Assembly (NCBI RefSeq): GCF_900452385.1
Contig: NZ_UGOA01000001.1
Location: 186,001 to 250,000 of the forward strand
Length of the DNA stretch: 64,000 nt
Direction of reading: 5' to 3'
Source: Legionella donaldsonii
GTDB taxonomy: Bacteria; Pseudomonadota; Gammaproteobacteria; Legionellales; Legionellaceae
In this document: positions 18,481 through 26,967 of the stretch, one piece after another
Layout of the letters: each line of letters starts with the position of its first letter
How positions within the stretch are numbered: the stretch's first letter is position 1
Position numbers and translations under genes: made by a program
The notes under the pieces: model-generated
The model's database searches: none
The model's input: the letters and a program-made list of their open reading frames with translations, nothing else
Told to the model about the DNA's origin: nothing

Positions 18481-19272
18481 ATGCTTGATACACTTGCCCG
18501 TACACTACTCGCTTTCAGTAATGGCTCAGTAGTTATTCCTTTAATCATTCTTGGTTTTATTTGGCTGGATCGTAATGTTTTTTATCATGCAGCCTGTCTG
18601 GTTCTACTAGGTATTGTGGTCAATGTTGCCTTGAAGGTCACTTTCCAAATTCCTCTTCCCCCGGCTTTGGGTAAAGACTGGTTTGCTTTTCCAAGCGGCC
18701 ATATGCAACTATCGACAGTCTTGTACGTTTGGTTAGCGTATAACGTAGCGAAACCTTTATTCCGATTAGCGGTTGTTGCTTTATTAGTTGGGATTGGTGC
18801 AAGCCTTATCCATTTTGATTACCATAATTTGTTTGATGTGTTAGCGGGAAGTTTTTTTGCTCTCCTTTTAATCGTTGCTTATTATCTGCCATCTAAAAAA
18901 TGGCCGCAAAAAATGCCTCTCATTGTGGTTCTTATTGGTTCTCTGCTGGTATTTTATATTAATTGGCGTTATACGCGTATACCCGTCCATGCATGGATGG
19001 CCTATTACGCCTTATCTGGATTTGTTATTTCTGATAAGTTGTGTGGAAGAAATACGGCTCTTTTATTATCACATAAATTATTAGCAACTTTCCTATGCGT
19101 TTTGGCGCTTGTTACTATTCATCTGGTTTTTCACCATATGTTACCTAACAATCCCCCTGCCCATATTTATCAACTGGAATGGCTGGTTATTGGTTTGACA
19201 GTCCCTACGATGGTTTATATGGCCAGGTGTATTGAGAAACAATGGTCTTCCAGATTTAAGATAGCTACCTAA
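18481..19272 (+). CDS. PAP2-like membrane protein with altered catalytic motifs
   Basis: A 263-residue integral membrane protein with about seven or eight hydrophobic segments. It has the PAP2 (type 2 phosphatidic acid phosphatase) layout: a first motif at Lys52 with six residues then Leu59-Pro60, where the family has Arg-Pro; PSGH at 71-74; and a third motif Ser108-Leu109, five residues, His115, three residues, Asp119, where the family has Ser-Arg. Lys52, Ser72, His74, His115 and Asp119 are present, but both phosphate-binding arginines are leucine. It may have altered activity or no phosphatase activity. The upstream region carries DnaA-box-like motifs. Confidence 0.8.
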   Translation: MLDTLARTLLAFSNGSVVIPLIILGFIWLDRNVFYHAACLVLLGIVVNVALKVTFQIPLPPALGKDWFAFPSGHMQLSTVLYVWLAYNVAKPLFRLAVVALLVGIGASLIHFDYHNLFDVLAGSFFALLLIVAYYLPSKKWPQKMPLIVVLIGSLLVFYINWRYTRIPVHAWMAYYALSGFVISDKLCGRNTALLLSHKLLATFLCVLALVTIHLVFHHMLPNNPPAHIYQLEWLVIGLTVPTMVYMARCIEKQWSSRFKIAT

Positions 19273-19402
19273 ACAGCCGGACGAGATATCAACATCATAA
19301 AATGGAAGTGTTCACAGGGAAGGCTCACAGTGACAAAATTTACTTACCCCGTGAGCACTTACCATAACATAACAATCAGAAAGGCCCGATTAACGGTGGA
19401 TT

Positions 19403-19433
19403 TAATAAAAGGCGCATTATGCGCCTTTTATTA
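19403..19433. terminator. Two-way rho-independent terminator
   Basis: TAATAAAAGGCGCA and TGCGCCTTTTATTA form a perfect 14-pair stem around a three-base loop. The GC core is flanked by A-run and T-run, so it works in both directions between the PAP2-like gene and the small minus-strand gene, whose stop codon lies in the right arm. Confidence 0.87.
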
Positions 19434-19646
19434 AGCGTTTTGCGCAGCTTTTTTTAAGGCTTTTTGATACTGTTTCCAGTCTTTATCTTTTGCAAAGATA
19501 AAGTGTGCCGCTTCTTCAATAAAGAAACCCACATCATCAATATTTGCCCATTGGCAATATTGCTGAATAGCTATAAAGGTTTCATTGTTGATCTCTGCCT
19601 TAATTTTTTCTTTTTTTATGTTGCGATTACCATTAATAATTGCCAT
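19431..19646 (-). CDS. Small protein, possible ribbon-helix-helix DNA-binding fold
   Basis: 71 residues. A short basic beta-like stretch (KKEKIKAEI) is followed by two helices (NNETFIAIQQYCQWANI and DDVGFFIEEAAHFIFAK) and a basic tail (KQYQKALKKAAQ). This order of strand-helix-helix resembles CopG/Arc-type ribbon-helix-helix regulators or antitoxins, but no toxin-like partner lies next to it: the neighbour upstream is a coiled-coil membrane protein. Its upstream region has GGAAAT before the ATG. The family call is tentative. Confidence 0.6.
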   Translation of the reverse strand: MAIINGNRNIKKEKIKAEINNETFIAIQQYCQWANIDDVGFFIEEAAHFIFAKDKDWKQYQKALKKAAQNA

Positions 19647-19697
19647 TGTTAATTTCCTTTTTAGTCAATCAAGACGCATCATAACATAAGAAAAATA

Positions 19698-20792
19698 CTA
19701 GATGGTAGGAGACACAGCCGCTGTAGGCTCTGGTACCTTGCTACCAGGTACAACTTGTAAAAGTCTTCCCGATAGTTTCGTTGTCAAGGCGAGTTTGGCT
19801 CGTGCGTGGATTGCTTGAGTGTTTTGCAGCAAACGGCTTATTTCTGCGTCCTCTGTCTCATCTGTATCACAGAGTTCATTCAGCAATTCCGTTGCCTCAG
19901 CAGTCCCCGAGAAGGCGTTATTAATTCTTGATTGCATGGACTCACATTGGTTTGATTGTGCTTGAGCAATTTGTGCTTGCTCTTTAAGGGTTGCTGTTAG
20001 CTCTACTAAATCAGTCTCACAACGGCTTAAATCATCTCTAACAGCAGTTAATGTCGCGCTACTATCTGGTTTACTAGTAAGTTCACCAGTGACACTGCGA
20101 ATTGTTGCCGTACAATGAAGAACATCCTTACCCAATTCATCGAGTTTGAGACTAAATTGACCTCCCGAACTCTGTACCAGTGCTTGGCTTGCATCAAGTA
20201 CTTCTTTTACTCCAGCTAACCCTTTGATTGCTTGTTGTAAAGATAGAATTTGTTTATTTAATGCTTCTAATTTTTTATCCAAATCAGCTGCATAAGAAGC
20301 CAGGGCTTCATTTTTTTGGAAAATTGCATCAAATACTTCGACGAGTCGGGTTTCTACCGCATTGAAGGATTCAATAGACTCGGCTAAATTTTTTTCCATT
20401 TTAACAATATTTTCACAGATGTCTTGTTCGCGTTTGCTATCCCGTGCGTTATGGTTATTAAATAGAAAAATCAAACCTATGTAACTACTTATGATAGCCA
20501 GTAAGGCGATGGTATTAAATAAGAGGCTGGCTACTAATGCGACTCCAATGACTTCGGCAGTTAAAATTATTTTTTGCCATATAGTCTTTTGACCATACCA
20601 TTGGGCGGCTGTATCAATGAGACTTTGCCTCAGGTTATAGCGCTTTCTAAGCAAATCTAAATCAGATTTGAATAGCTCAAATCGCTTTTGATGTTCATTT
20701 AATCGAGCAAGTTTTTCATGGGCAACTATTTTTAATGAATTAAGTGAGGTATCGGATGCTAATGGTGCATTGGTTTGATTTGATGTAGACAT
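19698..20792 (-). CDS. Membrane-anchored coiled-coil protein, unrecognised
   Basis: 364 residues. Residues 1-70 are helical and charged, residues about 72-111 contain two closely spaced hydrophobic segments (IILTAEVIGVALVASLLF and IALLAIISSYIGLIFLF) forming a hairpin in the inner membrane, and residues about 115-330 are mainly heptad-like coiled coil (MEKNLAESIESFNAVETRL and similar). Both long ends should face the cytoplasm. It lies 34 bases after another coiled-coil membrane protein on the same strand, so the two probably form an operon and may form a complex. No enzymatic motif is seen. Confidence 0.7.
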   Translation of the reverse strand: MSTSNQTNAPLASDTSLNSLKIVAHEKLARLNEHQKRFELFKSDLDLLRKRYNLRQSLIDTAAQWYGQKTIWQKIILTAEVIGVALVASLLFNTIALLAIISSYIGLIFLFNNHNARDSKREQDICENIVKMEKNLAESIESFNAVETRLVEVFDAIFQKNEALASYAADLDKKLEALNKQILSLQQAIKGLAGVKEVLDASQALVQSSGGQFSLKLDELGKDVLHCTATIRSVTGELTSKPDSSATLTAVRDDLSRCETDLVELTATLKEQAQIAQAQSNQCESMQSRINNAFSGTAEATELLNELCDTDETEDAEISRLLQNTQAIHARAKLALTTKLSGRLLQVVPGSKVPEPTAAVSPTI

Positions 20793-20826
20793 AATTTTAA
20801 TTTCCTTATATTAGAATTGGTAATTA

Positions 20827-21666
20827 TTAAGCAAAGAATCCCGGGTTAGTCCCTGAGACGGCTCTTATAGGGAGCTGTCTTTGAGCTGCTTCTATTTGGC
20901 TGGTAAGCTCGATGACTAATTTTTCGGAGGCTTGCAATTCTGCTACTAAAGCCTTTCTGGTTTTTACTAAATCCTGAATTTTTAGAGACGCACGACTAAG
21001 ACTTTCCTTACTTGCAGAATGTTGTTCAGCCATCTTTTCCACATCTTTTTCCAAAGAGGCTATTTTTTTACTTTTTTCAGCATTTTCATTTCGGACTGTA
21101 TCGAGACTTTCTGCAAGTTGTGTGATGCTTTTTTTCGCCGTTTCCAATTGTTCCTGTGTTGTTGCAATCTCATTTTCTCTTTCAAGTAAGGTTGACTTTG
21201 CAAGCTCAAGAGCTTGTGAGGCTTTTTCAAGTAAGATTATCTTGACTTTTAATTCCTCCAGGAGTCCTTGCATTTTTTGGTTATTTGCTTCACTAGTTGA
21301 GAGCAAGCTGGTATTGGTTGCCATTAATTTATCTTTTTCACTATCAATGACAGCTACACCGCTGTCTAAGCGTTCTAGATTTAAAGCAATTTTTTGGCTA
21401 TGTACACTAGTCTCCGTTTCCAGGCGCAGGGTTTGTTGCAGGGTAGAATCTACAATACTATCGAGATGGTCCAATCGGCGTTCATTTCTTTCCCGCCCGG
21501 TATCCTCGATTTGTTGTATTGCCGCTTCCTCTGCTTGATTTCTTGCGTCATTCATTTTTTGCACAAACACAGTGGCTCCTACACCCGCAGAAGCTGCTGC
21601 AAATGTTGTGAAATAAAGAACGACTTTAGAAATGACAATAGTACTTGCTGTGATAGTTAATATCAT
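20827..21666 (-). CDS. Coiled-coil protein with N-terminal membrane anchor, unrecognised
   Basis: 279 residues. An N-terminal hydrophobic segment (residues about 2-33, TIVISKVVLYFTTFAAASAG) anchors a long coiled coil from about residue 35 to 265 with strong Glu/Lys/Leu heptads. The C-terminus PIRAVSGTNPGFFA is uncharged. It resembles RmuC- or EzrA-like topology only in general form; there is no nuclease domain. It is first of a two-gene unit with the next coiled-coil membrane protein. Confidence 0.7.
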   Translation of the reverse strand: MILTITASTIVISKVVLYFTTFAAASAGVGATVFVQKMNDARNQAEEAAIQQIEDTGRERNERRLDHLDSIVDSTLQQTLRLETETSVHSQKIALNLERLDSGVAVIDSEKDKLMATNTSLLSTSEANNQKMQGLLEELKVKIILLEKASQALELAKSTLLERENEIATTQEQLETAKKSITQLAESLDTVRNENAEKSKKIASLEKDVEKMAEQHSASKESLSRASLKIQDLVKTRKALVAELQASEKLVIELTSQIEAAQRQLPIRAVSGTNPGFFA

Positions 21667-21936
21667 AAAATAGTCCTTATTTAAGTGGTAATTGACTTTG
21701 AATGGATATTCTCGACGGAAGTCAGAGGTTTTCTAAACAGGGCCAGATAGAGAGAGTTGTAGGAGAAACTGCTGCAGTTACATTAAAAGAATTAACACTG
21801 GTGTATATTGGGTCATGGACCGCTTCCCTGTCTAAAAAGAATGTCACCTTTAATATCCATACCTTGGTGAACAAAGTCATCATAGCATAAGCAAAAAAGT
21901 CAGTCATTAAGATCTATGATGGTACAAATAGAGCGC

Positions 21937-22794
21937 TTAGTTGTTAAAAATATCAAGATCGGCGATAAATTGACTGACTAAATCATTAAAAGCGTCCGGT
22001 TGTTCAAGTATCACTGCGTGGCCTGCATTAGCGATGAAATGAATTTTCTGTTGCCAAAGATTCCTAAATTCTAGCCCCTTCACATAGTGATAATTAATAG
22101 CAATATCCTGTCCGCCGGCAATCACGGCAATGGGTTTTTCCCAGGTTGCTACAATTTTTTTTTGATTCAGGCCAATTTTTTCCGTGATTGATTGAGGATA
22201 AATAAGACGTACATCGTTATCAGTGTGTAAGATAGCATCTACTAAAAATTGTTTTTCCTGGCTGTAATCATAACCAGAGACTTGTGCTAATAATTGTGCT
22301 TCTTTTAAGGTTAAGTCTTTCTTGCCAAAGCATTGTAAGATTTCAGGGGCAAGGACTTTAAATCCTTCCGTTAAACCTAAACTAGAGACTTCGATTGGTG
22401 GCGTGCCAGTAATAATAAGGCCTAGTAATTGTTCTAGTCTTGGTATTAATTCCAGGGCCACATGCCCGCCTAGAGACCAGCCTACGATGATTAATTGATT
22501 AATCGATAGCTGCTCCACTACTTCTGCCACTATTTCTGCGAAACCAGGAAAATTATAACTGTGTTGGCTATTAAAAGGAGGGGGGCTCTCACCATAACCT
22601 GGCAAGTCAAGGGCAATTCGACGGTAGGCGGTGAATATCGGCGCATCCATCTGTTTATGAAAGAATGTTTTATTAGTGCAATGGCCATGAAGAAATAGCA
22701 GGGTTATGGGGCTGGCTACATTGGCTTGAGAAAGCGAAACGTTACCAAAAGACGTGGTTAATAAACTAGTCTCATGACTCGATATTGTTCGCAA
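21937..22794 (-). CDS. Alpha/beta-hydrolase fold protein
   Basis: 285 residues with the alpha/beta-hydrolase pattern: LLFLHGHCTNK (oxyanion region), LDLPGYGESPPP, the nucleophile elbow GWSLGG with Ser, and a histidine in IANAGHAVILEQPDAF. The acid is probably the Asp in AGGQDIAI. There is no signal peptide. It resembles the broad group of esterases, haloperoxidases and meta-cleavage hydrolases; the substrate is unknown. The 270 bases upstream of the coiled-coil gene pair and downstream of this gene contain two small overlapping open frames with no support. Confidence 0.85.
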   Translation of the reverse strand: MRTISSHETSLLTTSFGNVSLSQANVASPITLLFLHGHCTNKTFFHKQMDAPIFTAYRRIALDLPGYGESPPPFNSQHSYNFPGFAEIVAEVVEQLSINQLIIVGWSLGGHVALELIPRLEQLLGLIITGTPPIEVSSLGLTEGFKVLAPEILQCFGKKDLTLKEAQLLAQVSGYDYSQEKQFLVDAILHTDNDVRLIYPQSITEKIGLNQKKIVATWEKPIAVIAGGQDIAINYHYVKGLEFRNLWQQKIHFIANAGHAVILEQPDAFNDLVSQFIADLDIFNN

Positions 22795-22854
22795 TTGTAT
22801 ACCTGGGTGAGTAAGTCAATTCAATTTAAGGGTATTTTAATTACTCATCATTAA

Positions 22855-23244
22855 TTAAGGAATACAAAGCCAAAGAATGCCTAGAGAAGAAAGACTGCCT
22901 AGGGTCCATAGTGTCGAGCGTAAGGTTGCCCAATTGAGTAAGTAAAGCAAATGATAGATACCTCGGGATATTAAATGAAAGATAGCTAATCCCTGTATTA
23001 GGCAAGATGTATTATGAGTGGCTATGGCCGTCAGAGCGGCAGTTGAGAAAATAATTAGCGATTCAAAGCTATTTTGATGCGCTGCGACCGCCCGTGCACC
23101 AATCCCGGTAAGTGCGGCCTGTTGGGTTCGGGGATGCTTGTTGTCATAACCCCCGGGTTGCTTTTTCATCATTATAACGACTGGAATCTTTGCAAGATAA
23201 GGAAGTAGGCAGGCAATAAAAAGACACAAGGTTAAAGTCAGCAT
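22855..23244 (-). CDS. MAPEG-family membrane protein
   Basis: About 129 residues from the ATG at 23244; an in-frame GTG at 23268 would add eight. Four hydrophobic segments and the segment KHPRTQQAALTGIGARAVAAHQNSFESLIIFS match the MAPEG superfamily (membrane-associated eicosanoid and glutathione metabolism), where the N/H-P-R, R-A and N-xx-E positions bind glutathione. Bacterial members are mostly uncharacterised. It lies 60 bases upstream of the alpha/beta-hydrolase gene and could be co-transcribed with it. Confidence 0.85.
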   Translation of the reverse strand: MLTLTLCLFIACLLPYLAKIPVVIMMKKQPGGYDNKHPRTQQAALTGIGARAVAAHQNSFESLIIFSTAALTAIATHNTSCLIQGLAIFHLISRGIYHLLYLLNWATLRSTLWTLGSLSSLGILWLCIP

Positions 23245-23421
23245 CGTTGCTCTATTTAGAAGAAACACTCTTTTTATAGTAAAAGATTTAAGGTTGAAAA
23301 GATATTTAGCATCGCGTTGACCTTGGTGATGCAGGGTTACCCGTAATAGAACGAGCCAAATTGCGAAAATGCAATGGCTATGGGTTGCTCAAAGGTATAG
23401 TAAGTAGTATTTTTAAACAAG

Positions 23422-23460
23422 CAAATAGATTTTCTTGGTGTAAGCAATCTATTTGTTTTT
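23422..23460 (+). terminator. Plus-strand terminator with no gene in front of it
   Basis: CAAATAGATT (23422-23431) and AATCTATTTG (23446-23455) make a ten-pair stem with a 14-base loop followed directly by TTTTT. It lies 73 bases before the phasin ATG and about 180 bases after the start of the divergent MAPEG gene. It must end a transcript begun in this gap, either a small RNA or an attenuated phasin leader. Confidence 0.6.
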
Positions 23461-23532
23461 GTAGATAACTCGCAAAAATTCAATTAATCAACTAGGCTCT
23501 TATAGTGCAACGCAACAAAAACGGAGAAAATT

Positions 23533-24558
23533 ATGAATCAGGACTATTTAAAGAGTTGGGCTGCGATAGCAAATGAAATGCAAAAACCATTTCAGGCTAT
23601 GATGGAATTGAATGTTAAAATGCTACAAAATTTAACTTATCTGAAACCGGAAGAGTTTTCAGAGATGCATAAACCCGGAGCATTACTCGATAAGCAAGTC
23701 AAACTTGTTATGGAGAATAGCCATAAAGCGCTTGATTATATGAAACAATCGTTTCAGATTTTAGAGACTGCTTTTCAAACAATTTCCAAAGAAGCGAAAG
23801 TAACTACTGGAAAAACTTTTGAAAATACCATGTCCACAATCAAGCAGGTTACACCAATAATGAAAAAAACGCTGTCAACGACTAAGAAAGCAGTTTCTGC
23901 TACGAAGAAGGCAACTTCTTCTGCAGCCAAGAAAACAGCTTCTTTAGCTAAAAAGGCGGCTACTACAACAGCGAAGAAGGCGGCATCTTCAGCTAAAAAG
24001 AAAACGCCTATAGTTAAGAAAGCTTCTCCAGCAGCTAAAACAGTTCATGCGGCTAAAAAAACGGCTCCTACCAAGACAACTGCTGCCAAGAAAGCCTCTT
24101 CTACCCTCAAGAAAGCAGCTTCTCCAGCGGCTAAAAAAGTAGCTTCTGGCAAGAAAACAGCTCCTGTAGTTAAGAAGGTGAGTCCTGTAGCCAAGAAAAA
24201 AGCGTCTCCAGTTAAGAAGGTGGCTGCGGCTAAGAAACCAACCCCCAAGGTATCAACACCAGCCAGCAGAATGTCAACGCCAGCTAGTGGAATATCAACA
24301 TCAGCCAGTAGAATGTCTGCACCAACGGGCAAGATGTCAACACCAATGAATAGACCACCATTAAGTTCAGGCACAGTATCGACCAGCAAGCCTATGTCTG
24401 ATATGAAGTTGGCTATGCCTACTGGCAAAATCACAATGCCAGAGAATAGAAGCTCTGTACCTGCTAACAGAATGAATACCACATTCGGCAAATTAAGCAC
24501 TAGCGAAAATAGAATGTTAGGTTCTGAAAGTGGATCAAAAAAGCCGGATAGTAAATAG
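23533..24558 (+). CDS. Phasin-like protein with histone-H1-like Lys/Ala tail
   Basis: 341 residues in two parts. Residues 1-105 resemble a phasin domain (WAAIANEMQKPFQAMMELNVKML ... ENSHKALDYMKQSFQILETAFQ), the amphipathic helices that coat polyhydroxybutyrate granules. Residues about 110-240 are Lys/Ala/Ser/Thr/Pro-rich with many AAKK, ATKK and PVAKK repeats, like histone H1 or AlgP. The last 100 residues are a disordered Ser/Thr/Pro/Met-rich repeat region (ASRMSTPA, TGKMSTPM). GGAG lies six bases before the ATG. The combination would allow one protein to bind both granules and DNA, as proposed for PhaM/PhaF-type proteins. No other PHB gene is close. Confidence 0.82.
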   Translation: MNQDYLKSWAAIANEMQKPFQAMMELNVKMLQNLTYLKPEEFSEMHKPGALLDKQVKLVMENSHKALDYMKQSFQILETAFQTISKEAKVTTGKTFENTMSTIKQVTPIMKKTLSTTKKAVSATKKATSSAAKKTASLAKKAATTTAKKAASSAKKKTPIVKKASPAAKTVHAAKKTAPTKTTAAKKASSTLKKAASPAAKKVASGKKTAPVVKKVSPVAKKKASPVKKVAAAKKPTPKVSTPASRMSTPASGISTSASRMSAPTGKMSTPMNRPPLSSGTVSTSKPMSDMKLAMPTGKITMPENRSSVPANRMNTTFGKLSTSENRMLGSESGSKKPDSK

Positions 24559-24588
24559 GCTAGTGAGGGAACAGTGTTACCGTATTGA

Positions 24589-24632
24589 GCATTAACCTTC
24601 TTGGCAATTGCTCTGAGGGTTAATGCAATTTT
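24589..24632 (+). terminator. Terminator of the phasin gene
   Basis: GCATTAACC and GGTTAATGC form a perfect nine-pair stem about 30 bases after the phasin stop, followed by AATTTTA. The loop is 20 bases, longer than usual. Confidence 0.55.
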
Positions 24633-24684
24633 AGCAGCAAAGACTATTACAAAATTATTATTTCATAATAAGCCGTTTTAATTA

Positions 24685-26967
24685 CTAGTTTTTATTGTCA
24701 AGTTTAGCTGGTTTTTTTGAGGCATTTACGAGCCCGGGGAACTGGAGAAATTGCTCAAAATCTTGTGCTGCCAAAGGCTCACAAAAATAATGGCCTTGAA
24801 TTTCATTGCAATGATGAGACTGTAAAAATTCAAGTTGCTCTTTAGATTCTACTCCTTCAGCAATAACATCCAACTTTAGATTTTTTGCCAGAGTAATAAT
24901 GGCCTGTATGATGACCTCATCCGCGTGATTAACATTGATATTATTAATATAGGATGGATCGATTTTTATCCGATCAATAGGGTATATTTTAAGGTGATTT
25001 AAGAGCGTGTAACCAGCTCCGAAATCATCCAGAGCGAAATGGACACCTAATTTCTTTAATTGAGCAAAAATAGGATTGATTTCGCCTCCTGTTAAAATGA
25101 CATTTTCGGTGATTTCAAGTTCGAGATATTGAGGCTCTAAACCGGTTTCTAATAGTATCGTTTTAATGATGTCGGCCAAATTAGGTTGTTTTAGTTGTTT
25201 GCTCGCTATATTGACTGCTATGCGGATTTTGGGGAATCCTAATTCCTGCCATCGCTTATTTTGCTTGCAAGCCTCCCGTAGAACCCATTCACCAATGGGA
25301 AGAATTAAGCCGGTTTCCTCTGCCAGAGGGATAAAATTAATGGGAAGAAGAATACCTTTTTCTGGATGGTGCCAGCGAATGAGTGCTTCGGCTGATACGA
25401 GTTTCTGCGTAGCCAAATCGAGTTGGGGCTGATAGCATAAAAAGAATTCTTTATTCTCAATCGCGCGATGCAAGTCAGATTCTAATTGCAAGCGTGCTGC
25501 ACTTTTCTCACCGAGATTTGCAGAATAATATTGAAATTGATTTCCACCTTGCTCTTTTGCGTTATACATTGCAATATCAGCACTACGTAATAACTCTTCA
25601 AAAGTTTGACCATCTTGCGGAAAGACAGCAATACCAATACTTGGTGTTACTAGAATTTCCTGTCCATTAACTATAAAGGGTTTATTGAAAACCTGTAACA
25701 GCTTGTTGGCAATTTTCCCCGCCTGGGTGTCATTAGCTAAGGATTCCAATAGGGCAACAAATTCGTCCCCACCAAGACGCGCTAAGATATCCTCTTTCCG
25801 CATCACTTTTTGCAGGCGTTTGGCTGCTTCTTGTAATAATTTGTCACCTGCAATATGACTAAAACTGTCATTGATTAATTTAAAGCGGTCGAGATCGAAG
25901 AAAAGAAAACAAAACATTGTTTTATTGCGTCGGGCACAGGAAATAGTTTGGGTTAGTCGTTCTGCTAAAAGAATACGATTGGGTAATTGGGTTAAAGCAT
26001 CATGAGTAGCCTGGTACTGCAACTGTGCTTCTAGCTGGGCGCGTTTGGTAATATCACGGAAACACCAAATACGGCCTGTTATTTTATCGGCAATTTTATA
26101 GGGTTGGGTATAGATTTCAACAACCTGATTTTTGTTATACCTGAGAGTGTTTGTTGCCGTGTTATTTTTCTTACTTGCCAAGTGCTGGGTGATTTTTAAA
26201 AAAGCATGGGAATTTTCCATTTGCCCAGCAATATAGTGTAAAAGTGCATTGGCATCGTTTTTTGCCATCATGGTTTTGGGAATATGAAACATATGCATCA
26301 GATTTTTATTATAATCAATAAGACTATTGGTATTATTCATTACTAAAATGCCATCAGCAGAGGCTTCAAGTGTTCCCCTGGTAACAGAAAGGGATTCTTG
26401 CAGGGATTGAGTACGTTCTTTAACTTGGGTCTCCAGTAATTTAGTATAATCGCGGGATTCTTGCAGAAGTTGCCACTTCTTGGTCAGGGCGCAGGATAAT
26501 TGCCGTACTGCAATGCTATCGAAGGGTTTTTTTAAGATAAGTAAATTTTCACGTTGTCCTAGCTGTTGAATCGTTTCTTCCCAAGTATAGTCTGAATAAG
26601 CAGTACAAATGACTATTTGAATATTCGGGTCAAGCTGCCAAATTTTTTTTGTTGTCTCTATCCCATCCCAACCAGGCGGCATCCTGATATCAACAAAAGC
26701 CAGTGCGTACGGATCATTATCATGGAGCGCTTCGGCAATTTTTGCTACACCATCTTGCCCCTGTGTAGCGGTTACAATGCGGAATTTAGGCAGGCTGGAT
26801 TCAGGTTTCTTTTGGAGACCAAACATTTGTTTTTCGAACGAGTCTAATGCAGCGTCCTCTACATTTTCTGCGCTATTTTTAGTTGACAAGATTTTGATGA
26901 AATCCGAATGAATAGCCGGATTATCATCAATAATGAGAATTTTCATATCCTTTGTAGCTATCGTCAT
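24685..26967 (-). CDS. Response regulator with PAS, GGDEF and EAL domains
   Basis: 760 residues. The N-terminus is a receiver (MKILIIDDNPAIHSDF, phospho-acceptor Asp in FVDIRMPPG, Lys in ILKKPF), followed by a short coiled coil and a PAS domain (GTLEASADGILVMNN to WCFRDITKRAQLEAQ). The GGDEF site is intact (LARLGGDEF) with an RKED inhibitory I-site five residues before it, and the EAL site is intact (AEALIRWHH, ALDDFGAGYT, IQGHYF). It can therefore in principle both make and degrade c-di-GMP. GGGAGA is six bases before the ATG at 26967, favouring that start, which lies inside the kinase gene; the 41-base overlap implies coupling. It is probably phosphorylated by the adjacent kinase. Confidence 0.94.
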   Translation of the reverse strand: MTIATKDMKILIIDDNPAIHSDFIKILSTKNSAENVEDAALDSFEKQMFGLQKKPESSLPKFRIVTATQGQDGVAKIAEALHDNDPYALAFVDIRMPPGWDGIETTKKIWQLDPNIQIVICTAYSDYTWEETIQQLGQRENLLILKKPFDSIAVRQLSCALTKKWQLLQESRDYTKLLETQVKERTQSLQESLSVTRGTLEASADGILVMNNTNSLIDYNKNLMHMFHIPKTMMAKNDANALLHYIAGQMENSHAFLKITQHLASKKNNTATNTLRYNKNQVVEIYTQPYKIADKITGRIWCFRDITKRAQLEAQLQYQATHDALTQLPNRILLAERLTQTISCARRNKTMFCFLFFDLDRFKLINDSFSHIAGDKLLQEAAKRLQKVMRKEDILARLGGDEFVALLESLANDTQAGKIANKLLQVFNKPFIVNGQEILVTPSIGIAVFPQDGQTFEELLRSADIAMYNAKEQGGNQFQYYSANLGEKSAARLQLESDLHRAIENKEFFLCYQPQLDLATQKLVSAEALIRWHHPEKGILLPINFIPLAEETGLILPIGEWVLREACKQNKRWQELGFPKIRIAVNIASKQLKQPNLADIIKTILLETGLEPQYLELEITENVILTGGEINPIFAQLKKLGVHFALDDFGAGYTLLNHLKIYPIDRIKIDPSYINNINVNHADEVIIQAIITLAKNLKLDVIAEGVESKEQLEFLQSHHCNEIQGHYFCEPLAAQDFEQFLQFPGLVNASKKPAKLDNKN

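Noticed and set aside
21667-21936. Two overlapping 61-62 codon frames between the coiled-coil gene and the hydrolase
   Set aside because: They overlap on opposite strands, have no similarity I recognise and no convincing ribosome-binding site.
24045-24500. 151-codon minus-strand frame inside the phasin tail
   Set aside because: It mirrors the Lys/Ala repeats of the real gene, has a hydrophobic repetitive product and no start signals.
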